From: an uncultured Prevotella sp.
GTDB lineage: Bacteria > Bacteroidota > Bacteroidia > Bacteroidales > Bacteroidaceae
NCBI GenBank assembly: GCA_900553595.1
Contig: USEC01000014.1
Span: forward strand, 1-49,874
Direction of reading: 5' to 3'
DNA length: 49,874 nt
The notes under the pieces were generated by a model that was given only the letters and a program-made list of their open reading frames with translations, was not told the origin of the DNA and did not search any database. Positions 25,337-34,374 of this stretch are shown here, in pieces. Positions within the stretch are counted from its first letter, which is position 1; each line of letters starts with the position of its first letter. A program made the position numbers and the translations under genes.

Positions 25337-28300
25337 TTATTGTTCGGTGAGTAGTGTTCTTGCTTTTTCCACATCGCTTTCACGCTCTTTGGGTATGACA
25401 CCATGTTTGGCGAGTGCGTCAAGGTCGTCGAGAAGTGCGTCCTTGAATGTGGGTTTTATTATTTTGTAGAGTTCTTCGGCTTCTTCGTAACGGCCTTGCA
25501 GCAGCATGGCGGCGGCGAGGTTGGTCTGGGCAGTGTACTTTGTTGAGTCGTTTTCGAGTGCTTCCAATGACAGTTTCTCACCCTCGTCGAACTTGCCAAG
25601 CAGGTTGGCAAAGAACGATTGGTTCACCAATATTCCGGCAAATTCGCTCTTGTCAAACACTCCTACGGCCACCAGTCTCCTCATTTCCGGTATCAGTAGA
25701 GTGTTGGTTTCGTAGCCTTTCGGCGTGTTGTTTTGGGTGGCGTACAGATTGGAAAGTAAGAGTCGGGTGATGACAACATCAATGTTTCCGCCGTCATTAC
25801 TGTCGTTTGCTGTCTGTTCAAATTCAGAAATCGCCAATTTCAGCATAGCTTCGCATTCGTCGGGATGCTTCTGTGCCAGGTAAATCTCTGCAAGTGTCTG
25901 GTGTATGCTGGCTGCGAGGGCGATGGCATTCCCGTATTTGGGGTTGCTGAGTGTTTTCAGAATGGCGGCAGCCCTGCTCAGTAGCGGTTCGCTTCTGTCG
26001 TAATTCTTGCAGTTGTAATAGTCTGTTCCCAATGAATATGCGCTGTATGCCAAACTCTCATTGTATCTGTCGGGGTTGGCTTTTGCCAGTCGTTCGTATA
26101 TTTCGGTTTCTCTTTCTTTCAGCTTTATGCTTTCGTCAGTGTTGCCTTGCTTTTCGAGTGCTTTTTCGAGTAACGACAATCTTAGGGCAAGGCTGTTTTC
26201 AAATCTGTTGGAATCTTCTTTCGGAAGGATTGCAAATAGGTTTATTGACTTTCTGAGTGCGGCTTCGCCTTCTTCATAACGCTGTTCGTTGTTGTACAGA
26301 TGTCCTAAGTACATCAGCTCGTCGGACAGGCGTCGGTTGTATGAATTGGGGGCTTCCTTGGCCAACTGTTCGTATATACCGATGACACGGATGCATGCGG
26401 CTTCTGCTTCTTTGTTGCGTTGTGTCTTCTGGCATATTTGGGCTAACAGGCTTAATTCTGTTGCCAATAAGGGGCGATATATGTCAGGATTCTCTTGCGC
26501 CAGGCGTTCGTTTGTTTCGATTGCCTGCTTGCAATATTCTTCGCTTTGGGCGTATTTGCCATGATTGTAATACAGGTTTGCGAGGGTGAATGATGTTTCA
26601 GCGAACAAAGGTTCGTAAGCCTTTCGGTCGCACCACATCATTTTCTGCCGTATTTCAAGTGCCTGTCTGAGCATTGGCTCCGCTTTGCTGAAGTTGCGCT
26701 GACCGTAGAACAATCCCAAAGCGGTGAGCACACTTGCCAAATGCGGCTCATAGGCATTGGGATTTTCCGTTGCCAATCTTTCGTAAATGTGCCATGCTTG
26801 GCAAAGCGCGTCTTCACCTTCTTCGTCGTTTGCTGTCAGAAGGTGGTTCGTTCCGAGGCCGGACAAGGACATGGCCAGGGCAGGTTCATATTTCTGTGGG
26901 TTCTTTTCGGCCGCCTGTTTCCTTAGTTTCACTGATTGTCTGTACATCGACTCGCTCTCATCGAAGCGTACTTCTTTTTCGTATATGCCCCCTAAACTGT
27001 AATAGATGCCTGCCAACTCGTTTGCATATTCCTGCTTGCCTCCGGACAGAAGCCTCTTGACGATGTCCAGACTCTCTTTGTAATACATTTCGCTCTCCTC
27101 GTATTTACGCAAGTGAGCCGACAGATTTCCGCATCCTACCAATGCTGCGGCCAGGTTGTACTCGTAGGTCTCGGCATCTTTTTTTGCCAGTTTTCTGCAT
27201 TTGTCAAGTGCTTTCTTAAACAGGCTTTCGCTTTCTTCAAAACGGTTTGTTTTGTTGTAGATTGAAGCAAGCTGTGTGATTATGTTTGCCAGGAGGGCAT
27301 CGTTCGTGTCAGAAACATCCTTGGAGTGCTGTTCAAGGATGCTGATGGCTTGTTTGTAAGTGCTTTCGCTCATGTCAAGCCGATTGGCTTTAGAGTATAA
27401 ATATGCCAGATCGGCCAGCAGAGCCGCGTAAGGTTTCACATAGGCATTCGGCTCCTTTGCGGCGAGATCCTTCATCATTTCCATTTCTTTTGCGTAATAC
27501 CTCTCGGCTTCGGCAAATTGATTCTGGCTGTTACAGAACGTGGCATATTCTGCAATGGCATACATTGTCCCCGTCTTGTCGGCCAGTGCCTTGAGCAGTT
27601 CGGCGGCTTTCTTCCATTCGCCGGCCAGCGTGTACATATCAACTCGTGCTTCTATGTTGCGCGTGTTGCGTGTCACATCATCGTCGGCGCGCGCCTCGTT
27701 GCGCTCTTCTTGCAGGCGTCGTTGGTGCGCCATGTCGCGTGCTGCTATGGCATTGTCGAGGCGACTTAGGTAGTCAACCCTCTCGATTGTGCGTATGGCT
27801 GCCTCCGTCTCGCCTTGATTGAAGAGGTCGATGGCATGCTGTGCTATGGTGTCAAGCTCGCTTTCGTCTATGCGAGCGAATCGGTCGGCGTATTCGTCTA
27901 TGTGCTGATGTGCGTTGTCAAGTTCTTTCTGAAGCGAGTCGAGCTTGGCGTAGTAGGCGTCCTTCATTATCTTGTTGGCCTGATTCAGGCGTTTCAGTTC
28001 GGCCTTCTGCCGCTCGAATTTGCGCTCTGCCTGCCTTTTTCCGTAGGCTATGAGCTGTTGTTTCTGCTTTATGAAGTGCTCTTTGTTGCACAGAATGACG
28101 CGCAGCGGAACCTTGCGCACGTCCCATTCGTCCACAGCCTGCTGGTTGAACACCATCATTCCCTCCTTGCTTATCACCGCCTTGCCCAGCGGCATGCCCA
28201 GCGACACATTGTGCAGTGTGAGCTGGAACTCGCCGCTTTTCTCGTCGCTCACGGTGCCTTGTGCCGCTGTTGCCGTCTTCACATAGACCCCTCCGATGAC

Positions 28301-28429
28301 GGTGTGTGGCTTCTTGCCGTTGTATCGGTATGTCACTCCGCGCTGCATCGTTGTCTGTGCGTGGAGTGTGAGGACTTCCATGAGGAAGAGAATGATGGCA
28401 GTCAGTCTGGTGGATGGGTTGTTGCGCAT
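25337..28429 (-). CDS. large secreted tetratricopeptide-repeat protein
   Basis: A 1030-residue protein with an N-terminal signal peptide (ending TLHAQ), then a short beta-rich domain resembling carboxypeptidase-regulatory folds (GVYVKTATAAQGTVSDEKSG), a charged coiled coil at about 115-190, and from about 240 on a long series of TPR units of kinesin-light-chain type, often spaced about 60 residues with LAxxNPxxY linkers (for example LATENPNAYEPHLASVLTAL). TPR rods bind other proteins, so a scaffold in the periplasm is likely. The ATG at 28429 was chosen over an upstream start because it opens the signal peptide. It stands between a membrane protease and a zinc-ribbon membrane protein on the same strand, which may be its partners. 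Confidence 0.88.
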   Translation of the reverse strand: MRNNPSTRLTAIILFLMEVLTLHAQTTMQRGVTYRYNGKKPHTVIGGVYVKTATAAQGTVSDEKSGEFQLTLHNVSLGMPLGKAVISKEGMMVFNQQAVDEWDVRKVPLRVILCNKEHFIKQKQQLIAYGKRQAERKFERQKAELKRLNQANKIMKDAYYAKLDSLQKELDNAHQHIDEYADRFARIDESELDTIAQHAIDLFNQGETEAAIRTIERVDYLSRLDNAIAARDMAHQRRLQEERNEARADDDVTRNTRNIEARVDMYTLAGEWKKAAELLKALADKTGTMYAIAEYATFCNSQNQFAEAERYYAKEMEMMKDLAAKEPNAYVKPYAALLADLAYLYSKANRLDMSESTYKQAISILEQHSKDVSDTNDALLANIITQLASIYNKTNRFEESESLFKKALDKCRKLAKKDAETYEYNLAAALVGCGNLSAHLRKYEESEMYYKESLDIVKRLLSGGKQEYANELAGIYYSLGGIYEKEVRFDESESMYRQSVKLRKQAAEKNPQKYEPALAMSLSGLGTNHLLTANDEEGEDALCQAWHIYERLATENPNAYEPHLASVLTALGLFYGQRNFSKAEPMLRQALEIRQKMMWCDRKAYEPLFAETSFTLANLYYNHGKYAQSEEYCKQAIETNERLAQENPDIYRPLLATELSLLAQICQKTQRNKEAEAACIRVIGIYEQLAKEAPNSYNRRLSDELMYLGHLYNNEQRYEEGEAALRKSINLFAILPKEDSNRFENSLALRLSLLEKALEKQGNTDESIKLKERETEIYERLAKANPDRYNESLAYSAYSLGTDYYNCKNYDRSEPLLSRAAAILKTLSNPKYGNAIALAASIHQTLAEIYLAQKHPDECEAMLKLAISEFEQTANDSNDGGNIDVVITRLLLSNLYATQNNTPKGYETNTLLIPEMRRLVAVGVFDKSEFAGILVNQSFFANLLGKFDEGEKLSLEALENDSTKYTAQTNLAAAMLLQGRYEEAEELYKIIKPTFKDALLDDLDALAKHGVIPKERESDVEKARTLLTEQ

Positions 28430-28557
28430 AGTGTGGAAAGTTGTTGTCCGGGGTATAATGTGGTGGGATGGGGAGTCGTGTCCATTGACTTCCATCTGTC
28501 AAATACGTATTGACTTCCTCTTGACTTCCGGTAATTTCTATTTTTGCCTCTATGTTT

Positions 28558-29061
28558 TTACATTTTGTTTCCGCATCCGCAGCAGAATTTTGCATCGGCG
28601 GGATTCTTCGTTCCGCATGAGGTGCAGAAGCGGAAGTCGCCCGTCGGGGCTGCCTGTACAGTCTGTGGAGAGGCATACACCACCTCCTCGGCTATCTCGA
28701 CCACCTTGTCGTCGAGTTTCGACTGTTGTACAAGGCCGCACAACTGTGTGAATATTACGGGCCAGAAGAAGAGCATTGAGATGACGGTGGGGATGGCCTG
28801 TTGTCCCCAGATGCCTACGCCTGCTTCCAGACTGATGTTGCCTCCGATGGGGAGCAGCGTCACTTTGAGGGCTGTTCTCATGCCGAGCACTGCCTTGAAG
28901 AGTCCGCCCTTGGTGATGGAGATGTCGCAACCGCCGCTGCTGAGCGATGTGGAACTCACTTCGTAGCCGTCGTTCTTGAAGTATTCTTCTATTTTTCTTG
29001 CTATTTCGGGGATTAGCGATGGGGCGCCGTGCAGGATGCGCTTTGTATTGAAGTTGTCCAT
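28558..29061 (-). CDS. membrane protein with C-terminal zinc ribbon
   Basis: A 167-residue protein of unknown function. The first 95 residues look like a small alpha/beta domain (IARKIEEYFKNDGYEV; GGCDISITKGGLFKAVLGM). A hydrophobic segment at about 90-110 (IPTVISMLFFWPVIFTQLCG) could cross the membrane or bury in the fold. The tail is a zinc ribbon with Cys146, Cys149, Cys160 and Cys163, spacing CxxC-10-CxxC. The same tail spacing is found in the M48 peptidase encoded two genes upstream. The genes are 6 bp apart on the upstream side, so this is probably one operon. Confidence 0.78.
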   Translation of the reverse strand: MDNFNTKRILHGAPSLIPEIARKIEEYFKNDGYEVSSTSLSSGGCDISITKGGLFKAVLGMRTALKVTLLPIGGNISLEAGVGIWGQQAIPTVISMLFFWPVIFTQLCGLVQQSKLDDKVVEIAEEVVYASPQTVQAAPTGDFRFCTSCGTKNPADAKFCCGCGNKM

Positions 29062-29067
29062 GATTGC

Positions 29068-29337
29068 TTATTTTACTGATTGTATTGAGTGATAGTTGTA
29101 TATGGCGTAGAGCACCGCAGTCTCTGCAAGGAGCTGTTTTATCTCCTTGAGTTGTTCGGGACTGTACCTCTTTTCCATGTCGTGCAGGATGCCAATCACG
29201 CGGTCAGACTGTGCTTTCAGTTCCTCATCGGTCACTATTCCGTCTGCCATTATCGTCTTGAATGAGTCGATGTCCATCACCGCCTCATCGAGGTTGAGAA
29301 CTCCGTTCTTGTCGAAGAATACATTTTTGTTGTCCAT
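29068..29337 (-). CDS. small acidic helical protein, TerB-like
   Basis: An 89-residue, mostly helical protein. The middle segment FKTIMADGIVTDEELKAQSD resembles the DG(x)VTDEE signature of TerB-like domains, which bind metal ions near membranes, followed by a long charged helix (EKRYSPEQLKEIKQLLAE). Full TerB domains are about 130-150 residues, so this would be a short version and the link is tentative. It ends 6 bp before the zinc-ribbon protein gene. A palindrome array separates it from the M48 gene upstream. Confidence 0.7.
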   Translation of the reverse strand: MDNKNVFFDKNGVLNLDEAVMDIDSFKTIMADGIVTDEELKAQSDRVIGILHDMEKRYSPEQLKEIKQLLAETAVLYAIYNYHSIQSVK

Positions 29338-29399
29338 TGTTAATCGTTTGTTGTTCAGTTGGTTATGCTTATTGTTGGAAATCTCGTTGTGCCGCTGTT

Positions 29400-29484
29400 A
29401 CAAACAAGGCTTCTTTTGGTTGTAAACAAGGCTTGCTTGGAGTGTAAAGAAGCCTTCTTTTGAGTGCAAACAAGGCTTCTTTTG
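29400..29484. repeat. palindrome array 3
   Basis: Four units spaced about 23 bp: CAAACAAGGCTTCTTTTGG, AAACAAGGCTTGCTTGG, AAAGAAGCCTTCTTTTG and CAAACAAGGCTTCTTTTG, then GAAAACGGGTA, the same tail that follows array 1. It lies between two genes on the minus strand, downstream of the M48 gene, and can form a terminator-like hairpin or an antiterminator. Confidence 0.8.
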
Positions 29485-29536
29485 AAAACGGGTATGACAC
29501 GGCTGTTTTCCCACGCCTTTATGCGGCGTTTGCATC

Positions 29537-30415
29537 TTACAGTTTGCAGCCGCAGTACCGGCAGAACTTCCATTCCTTCTCCACCGGTTTTCCGCAGTTG
29601 GGGCAGCGGTCTGCCGAAGCGTTGGCGTTGAGGTTATGCATCAGGCTGCGGTACTGTTCGCTCTCGCCCCACTTCAGAATCTCGCGCACACGCACGGCGT
29701 TGAACGGGTGGTCGAGTCCGAGTGTGACATACACCTGAAGTGTCTTGTCCCACAGGTTGCCCGTGCGTATCTCGTCGTAGAGGTCGGCCTGGTGTGCCCA
29801 TTCCTCCATGTTCACGCTGGAGGTGATGGCTTTGGGTCCACCGGCGAGTCGTGCCATGACGCGCGCCACCACTTCGGGCGATGTGATGATGCTTCCGCAG
29901 CGGTCGCACGACAGCTCGCTCTTCCTCGACCAGTAGAGCATTGCCAGCTGTATGGGAACGCTCAACGAACCCACTACGCCCAGTGCCGACGCGCCGTTGA
30001 GCAGCAGTCGTGCCACACTGTTGTAGAGGACATGGCGGCACAGAATGTGGCCGCACTCATGGGCAATCACTGCATCGAGTTCTTCGTCGTCGAGAAGTTC
30101 CACGAGTCCGGAGGTGACGGTGATGAAAACCTTGCTGTCGCCGAATGTCCACGCATTGGGCATTGGGGTCATTTGCAGGTAGAACTCAGGTTCGTCGATA
30201 CCTAACTTCTTGCAGATGGGCGGCAGGTGGTTGTATATTTCGGGCAGCTGTGTGGGCGAGAGGCGTATGTTTGAAGCCATGTTCGTGCCATACTGCATCT
30301 GCTCGTAGCCCAGTGACAGAACTTTTTTCACAAGAGCCGGAAAGCCGGGGATGTTCTCAAGCTGCCGCAGTGCGGCGGCGTCTTCGGGGTGCATGAATTC
30401 CGATGGTCGTATCAT
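29537..30415 (-). CDS. M48 family zinc metallopeptidase with C-terminal zinc ribbon
   Basis: A 292-residue peptidase related to HtpX/Ste24. The zinc site is HECGH at 119-123, with the third ligand probably Glu167 (SRKSELSCDR). Hydrophobic stretches at about 132-160 (LLLNGASALGVVGSLSVPIQLAML) may insert in the membrane. The tail is a zinc ribbon with Cys271, Cys274, Cys285, Cys288, an unusual addition for M48 proteins, matching the 167-residue protein downstream. ATG 30415 is preferred to a TTG 57 bp upstream. M48 members handle damaged or misfolded membrane proteins; with PrsW and TPR genes downstream a shared envelope quality-control role is possible but not demonstrated. Confidence 0.88.
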   Translation of the reverse strand: MIRPSEFMHPEDAAALRQLENIPGFPALVKKVLSLGYEQMQYGTNMASNIRLSPTQLPEIYNHLPPICKKLGIDEPEFYLQMTPMPNAWTFGDSKVFITVTSGLVELLDDEELDAVIAHECGHILCRHVLYNSVARLLLNGASALGVVGSLSVPIQLAMLYWSRKSELSCDRCGSIITSPEVVARVMARLAGGPKAITSSVNMEEWAHQADLYDEIRTGNLWDKTLQVYVTLGLDHPFNAVRVREILKWGESEQYRSLMHNLNANASADRCPNCGKPVEKEWKFCRYCGCKL

Positions 30416-30479
30416 ATTGTTTGTGTCGTTGTTGTTTTGAGTCTTGGTCTTTGTAGTAATATTGCTTTGCAACTGCTGA

Positions 30480-30487
30480 CAAAAGTA
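30480..30487 (-). promoter_or_regulatory. -7 box upstream of the M48 gene
   Basis: TACTTTTG on the minus strand matches TAnnTTTG. A weak ATTG lies near the -33 position. It would give a leader of about 60 nt and could drive the cluster down to prsW. Confidence 0.5.
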
Positions 30488-30582
30488 CTAAATTCTTCTG
30501 AAAATAGTGTGCACAATGTAAGAATATTTTGAGTTTTTGGTGTCAGTGACATGGCTTTGGGCAGACCGTCAGTCTGTTGTAA

Positions 30583-31356
30583 TCATTGGTTTATATGTCT
30601 TGCGACAATCTCTCCGAGTCGTTTCAGGTTGGCTTCAGTGTTTGCAGCCGTCACTCCGCAGGGCTTTGTGAGGGTGAGGGAAGTGAGGTCGGGACGGGTG
30701 ATGATACCGCCCGCCTCTTCGACGATGAGCGATGCGGCGGCATAATCCCACGGACTGAGAAGGTATTCAAAGTAGAGTTCGCAGCGACCGGCGGCAAGAT
30801 AGCAGAGTTCCGGGGCTGCCGCTCCGAACCGGCGGAAGTCGTTGCATTCGCCGAAAGCGTCGAGGATGATGGCGGCGCACTCACGGGCGTGCTCCTTATG
30901 ATATACGGGCATGGCGGTGCAGAGCAGTGCATCGGCGAAAGGGCGGTGGCTTACGCTTATCCTTCTGCCGTTGAGGAAGGCTCCGTTACCGCGACTTGCG
31001 TGGAACATCTCGTCGGTTGCTGGGATGAACACCGCACTCATTTCCATGCGTCCGGAGTGCATCAGTCCCACACAGATGGCGCAATGCTCTATGCCGCGGC
31101 TGTAGTTGCATGTGCCGTCGATGGGGTCTATTATCCATGTGTAGTCGTGTGCGGTGTCGTTCATGTCCTCTTCCTCGCACAGAAAACCGCTGCCCGGCAA
31201 CGCTTCGGCAAGCCGCCGGCACAGAAACTCCTGCACGGCGATGTCCGACGATGTCACTATGTTGGCGTAGCCGCCTTTCTGTGCCACTGAGAAATGCGAG
31301 GTTTCCATCTTCGTGGCAGCCTCTCTTACTATGTCTGTGAGTTCTTTTTCTGTCAT
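30583..31356 (-). CDS. inositol monophosphatase family phosphatase
   Basis: A 257-residue Mg-dependent phosphatase of the IMPase/CysQ superfamily. The metal sites are EEED (61-64) and DPIDGT (77-82), with a later WDYAAASLIVEEAGG block. Family members split phosphate from inositol phosphates, fructose-1,6-bisphosphate, histidinol phosphate or PAP, so the substrate cannot be named. ATG 31356 begins the conserved domain; the longer frame upstream runs through a hairpin and was not used. It lies on its own between the M48 gene and the fucosidase gene. Confidence 0.9.
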   Translation of the reverse strand: MTEKELTDIVREAATKMETSHFSVAQKGGYANIVTSSDIAVQEFLCRRLAEALPGSGFLCEEEDMNDTAHDYTWIIDPIDGTCNYSRGIEHCAICVGLMHSGRMEMSAVFIPATDEMFHASRGNGAFLNGRRISVSHRPFADALLCTAMPVYHKEHARECAAIILDAFGECNDFRRFGAAAPELCYLAAGRCELYFEYLLSPWDYAAASLIVEEAGGIITRPDLTSLTLTKPCGVTAANTEANLKRLGEIVARHINQ

Positions 31357-31403
31357 GTTCGTGTTCCTTTTGTAAGCGGGGATTAGGGTCTTTCGGTAAA
31401 TGA

Positions 31404-31435
31404 AGAAGCCTTGTCTGCGGGCAGACAAGGCTTCT
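31404..31435 (-). terminator. hairpin terminator after the fucosidase gene (single palindrome unit)
   Basis: A perfect 15-bp stem, 31404-31418 with 31421-31435, separated by GG. The arm reads AGAAGCCTTGTCTGC, the same core as the palindrome arrays, and is therefore a single-unit form of that family placed as a terminator. Confidence 0.8.
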
Positions 31436-31514
31436 GTGAGTGGTTCTTTCGGCATGTATGGCTTCCGTGCTTGCGTAGCCTGTGTGCCGATGTCTAATCT
31501 GTCGGGATGTCAAG

Positions 31515-32840
31515 TCAGAACTGCAGTTCCACAACCTTGTCCACATCGGTGGGCACAGCGTCGAAGAAGAGCATCACGCCACCCTGGCATTTCTGCATCT
31601 TCACGGCTTTGCGCGATGCGAAGTCGAGGGCTTTCTTGAATTTCTTGTCGCCGGTCGGGAGGAAAAGGGCCTTGTCCTGCAGGTTGAGAACGTGTACGAA
31701 GAGGCGGTTGTCCTTCTGTGTTGTCACTCCCCAGTCGTGTGGAGCGACCATTCCACCACGCGTGCCGTAGATGGTTTCGCCGTAGGTCTTCATCCATTCG
31801 CCCACTTCCTTGAGGCGTTCGAGAGCCACTTCCGGCAGACAACCGTCGGGTTGCGGGCCGATGTTCATGAGCAGGTTGGCGTTGCGTCCGGCAGCGTTTA
31901 CGAGGTAGTGAATGAGTGTCTTGGGCGATTTGTAGTTCTGGTCGGTAATCTTGTAACCCCACATTCCGTTCATAGTCTCGCATGTTTCGAGCGGGAGCTG
32001 GCTTATCTCCTGTCCGGAGAGGCCTGCAGTGTTCTGTCCCGGAAGGTCGCGCTCAAACGCCTGGAAGTCCTCTCCGTCGTAAGGCTTGCTGTGATGGTTG
32101 TTGCAGATGAGGCAGGCTGGCTGCAGACTGTGTATGAGTGCATACTGTTCGGGCAGCTGCCAGTCGAAATCGGGGTTCTCGTCCTGGTCCCATACGCCGT
32201 CAAACCAGATGGCATCTACTTTTCCGTAGTTGGTGAGGAGTTCGGTGAGCTGGTTGTTCATGAACGTATAGTAGCTCTTCCAGTCGCCCTTCGGGTTGGG
32301 ACGACCCGTTCCTCGGCCTGTTCTTCCCCATACAGCGTCCTCGCGCCACCAGTCGATGTGCGAGTAATAGAAGTGGAGTCCGATGCCCTGCTTGTGGCAT
32401 TCGTCGGCCAGTTCCTTCACGACGTCGCGCTTGAAGGGTGTTGCATCGACGATGTTGTAGTCTGAATATTTGGTGTGGAACATCGAGAATCCCTCATGAT
32501 GGCGTGTTGTGAAGCAGATATACTTGGCTCCAGATGCCTTGATGGCAGCCACCCAGTCGTGGGCATTGAACTTGGAAGGGTAGAAGCCTCCGGCAAGTTT
32601 CTCGTACTCTTTGTAGTTGAGATCCTTGTTGGTCATTGTCCATTCGCCCGTCGCGAGCATGCTGTACAGTCCCCAGTGCAGGAATATTCCGAACTTGGCA
32701 TCCTGAAATTCCTTGCGTGCTTCAAGGTTCTCCTTTGTGGGCTGATACTTGCCCACGGGTTCGCCGGCACTTGCCGGTGCTGCGTTGGCACTCATTGCTA
32801 CTGAAAGTGCGAGCAGCGCCGTACCTAAAATTTTCTTCAT
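31515..32840 (-). CDS. alpha-L-fucosidase (GH29)
   Basis: A 441-residue exported glycosidase that removes terminal fucose from glycans such as host mucins or milk sugars. A signal peptide (1-20, ANA) is followed by the GH29 barrel: KFGIFLHWGLYS, YICFTTRHHEGFSMF, LHFYYSHIDWW and the nucleophile Asp214 in IWFDGVW; NLLMNIGPQPDG closes the domain. A short beta domain ends the protein. It follows the uracil permease gene by 34 bp, so it may share that transcript even though the functions differ. No other glycan-use genes (SusC/D) are near. Confidence 0.95.
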   Translation of the reverse strand: MKKILGTALLALSVAMSANAAPASAGEPVGKYQPTKENLEARKEFQDAKFGIFLHWGLYSMLATGEWTMTNKDLNYKEYEKLAGGFYPSKFNAHDWVAAIKASGAKYICFTTRHHEGFSMFHTKYSDYNIVDATPFKRDVVKELADECHKQGIGLHFYYSHIDWWREDAVWGRTGRGTGRPNPKGDWKSYYTFMNNQLTELLTNYGKVDAIWFDGVWDQDENPDFDWQLPEQYALIHSLQPACLICNNHHSKPYDGEDFQAFERDLPGQNTAGLSGQEISQLPLETCETMNGMWGYKITDQNYKSPKTLIHYLVNAAGRNANLLMNIGPQPDGCLPEVALERLKEVGEWMKTYGETIYGTRGGMVAPHDWGVTTQKDNRLFVHVLNLQDKALFLPTGDKKFKKALDFASRKAVKMQKCQGGVMLFFDAVPTDVDKVVELQF

Positions 32841-32874
32841 AAACAGTTTTAAGTTATTGTTGGTTATACATTTT

Positions 32875-34083
32875 TTATTCTTCCTTTTCCGCCTTTTTGG
32901 TGCGCGGCAGCACCAGATTGAGCACTACGCCGATGACAGCGGAGAGTCCGATGCCCGAAATGGCGAACGGACCCGACGACAGAACGGCTCCGCCCAGACC
33001 CATGGTGAGCATCACCGACATTATTATCACGTTGCGTGTCTCGTTCATATCCACCTTGTGCTGCATCATGTTCTGCACGCCTACGCTTGCAATGGTACCG
33101 AAGAGCAGCAGCATTATGCCGCCGAGCACGGCCTGGGGAATGGATTGCAACAGTGCGCTCAACTTGCCTATCACCGAGAAGCAGATGGCTGTTGCCGCGG
33201 CGATGCGTATTACTGCGGGACTGGTGACCTTGGTAATCGACATGGCACCGGTCACTTCCGAGTATGTAGTTTCGGGTGGTCCGCCGAGGAATGCAGACAC
33301 AAGGCATGCGAGTCCGTCGCCGAACATGGTGCGATGTATGCCCGGATCGGCCACAAAGTCCTTCTTAGCCACTGCGCTCACCACATAAACGTCGCCGATA
33401 TGTTCAAGCACCGGGGCGATGGCAACGGGAATCATGTAGAGGAAGGGAGCCAGTTGGAAGTGTGTTATGGTGTCGAAATGCACCGGCATGGCAAACCATG
33501 AGGCGGCAGCCACGCCTGAAAAATCGACGAGACCCATGCAGATGGCGATGATATAGCCCACGATTACGCCCGAAATGATGGGCACGAGCTTCATCATTCC
33601 CTTGCAGAACGTGAGCACGCCGATGGCTGTAAGGAGTGATGCGAAGGCGAGAATCCAGTTTGTCTTCGCCATGTTTACGGCGCTGCCGGAAAGCGACAGA
33701 CCTATAAGTATAATCACCGGACCGATGACAACGGGCGGGAATATGCGGTCGAGAAGCTTCTTTCCCTGCCATTTCACGAGTGCACTGATGACGAAATACA
33801 CCAGCGATACGGCTGTGAGTCCTGCCAGTGTGCCCGGCAAACCCCACTCTTTGGTGGCTGCGATGATGGGCGCGATGAAGGCAAACGAACTTCCAAGGAA
33901 GATAGGCACCTTGCCTTTTGTCACGAAATGGAATAGGAATGTGCCCACACCGGCGGTGAAAAGTGCCGTTGCGGGGTCGATGCCGATGAGCAGCGGCACG
34001 AGCACTGTGGCGCCGAATGCCACGAAAAGAAACTGTACTCCGACGACAGTCTTCTTTGTAATCGATAATTGTTCAGTGTCCAT
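32875..34083 (-). CDS. uracil/xanthine permease (NCS2 family)
   Basis: A 402-residue inner-membrane symporter that takes up a nucleobase with protons. The hydrophobicity pattern gives about 12-14 helices. UraA-like blocks are FLFVAFGATVLVPLLIG, FLGSSFAFIAPIIAA, PVAIAPVLEHIGDVYVVS and LGGPPETTYSEVTGAMSITK, including the Glu residues that bind the base. The GPPETTYSE loop points to uracil rather than purines. ATG 34083 is used; the 22-residue extension upstream overlaps the promoter leader. Confidence 0.92.
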   Translation of the reverse strand: MDTEQLSITKKTVVGVQFLFVAFGATVLVPLLIGIDPATALFTAGVGTFLFHFVTKGKVPIFLGSSFAFIAPIIAATKEWGLPGTLAGLTAVSLVYFVISALVKWQGKKLLDRIFPPVVIGPVIILIGLSLSGSAVNMAKTNWILAFASLLTAIGVLTFCKGMMKLVPIISGVIVGYIIAICMGLVDFSGVAAASWFAMPVHFDTITHFQLAPFLYMIPVAIAPVLEHIGDVYVVSAVAKKDFVADPGIHRTMFGDGLACLVSAFLGGPPETTYSEVTGAMSITKVTSPAVIRIAAATAICFSVIGKLSALLQSIPQAVLGGIMLLLFGTIASVGVQNMMQHKVDMNETRNVIIMSVMLTMGLGGAVLSSGPFAISGIGLSAVIGVVLNLVLPRTKKAEKEE

Positions 34084-34182
34084 AGGTTTATAGAAATGTT
34101 GTAAAAGATGACGGTTGTGATGTAAACCAGCTGATACGGCTTGCCGCACCTGCGCTCATGCAACGACGGCGCAAGCCTTGTG

Positions 34183-34212
34183 CAAAGGTAATGATTTTAT
34201 TTTTACGACAAA
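34183..34212 (-). promoter_or_regulatory. promoter of the uracil permease/fucosidase genes
   Basis: On the minus strand TTTG (34209-34212) and TACCTTTG (34183-34190), 18 bp apart. A second TTTG at 34213-34216 gives a 22-bp spacer. The leader is about 90 nt. Confidence 0.65.
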
Positions 34213-34216
34213 CAAA

Positions 34217-34245
34217 AAGTGCATAGTTTTCGCAACCATGCACTT
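34217..34245 (-). terminator. terminator after the MBL gene
   Basis: AAGTGCAT (34217-34224) pairs with ATGCACTT (34238-34245) around a 13-nt loop, and on the minus strand the stem is followed by TTTTTGTTTG. It abuts the next promoter directly. Confidence 0.65.
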
Positions 34246-34374
34246 CTTCCGTTTGAAATATTTCTGTTTGTCTTCCCGCCGTCGGCTGTTTGTGTCTGCT
34301 GTCGGGGCGTCTTTGGTGTGTGGAAAGGCGGTGGACGGCGGTGTGCCGGCATGTCTTCGTGAACGCCGGTAGTG

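Noticed and set aside
29355..29573. 72-residue open frame on the minus strand with KKASLHSKQALFTTKRSL
   Set aside because: It is a translation of palindrome array 3; similar peptides arise from the other arrays, so the likeness comes from DNA repeats and not from a protein family.
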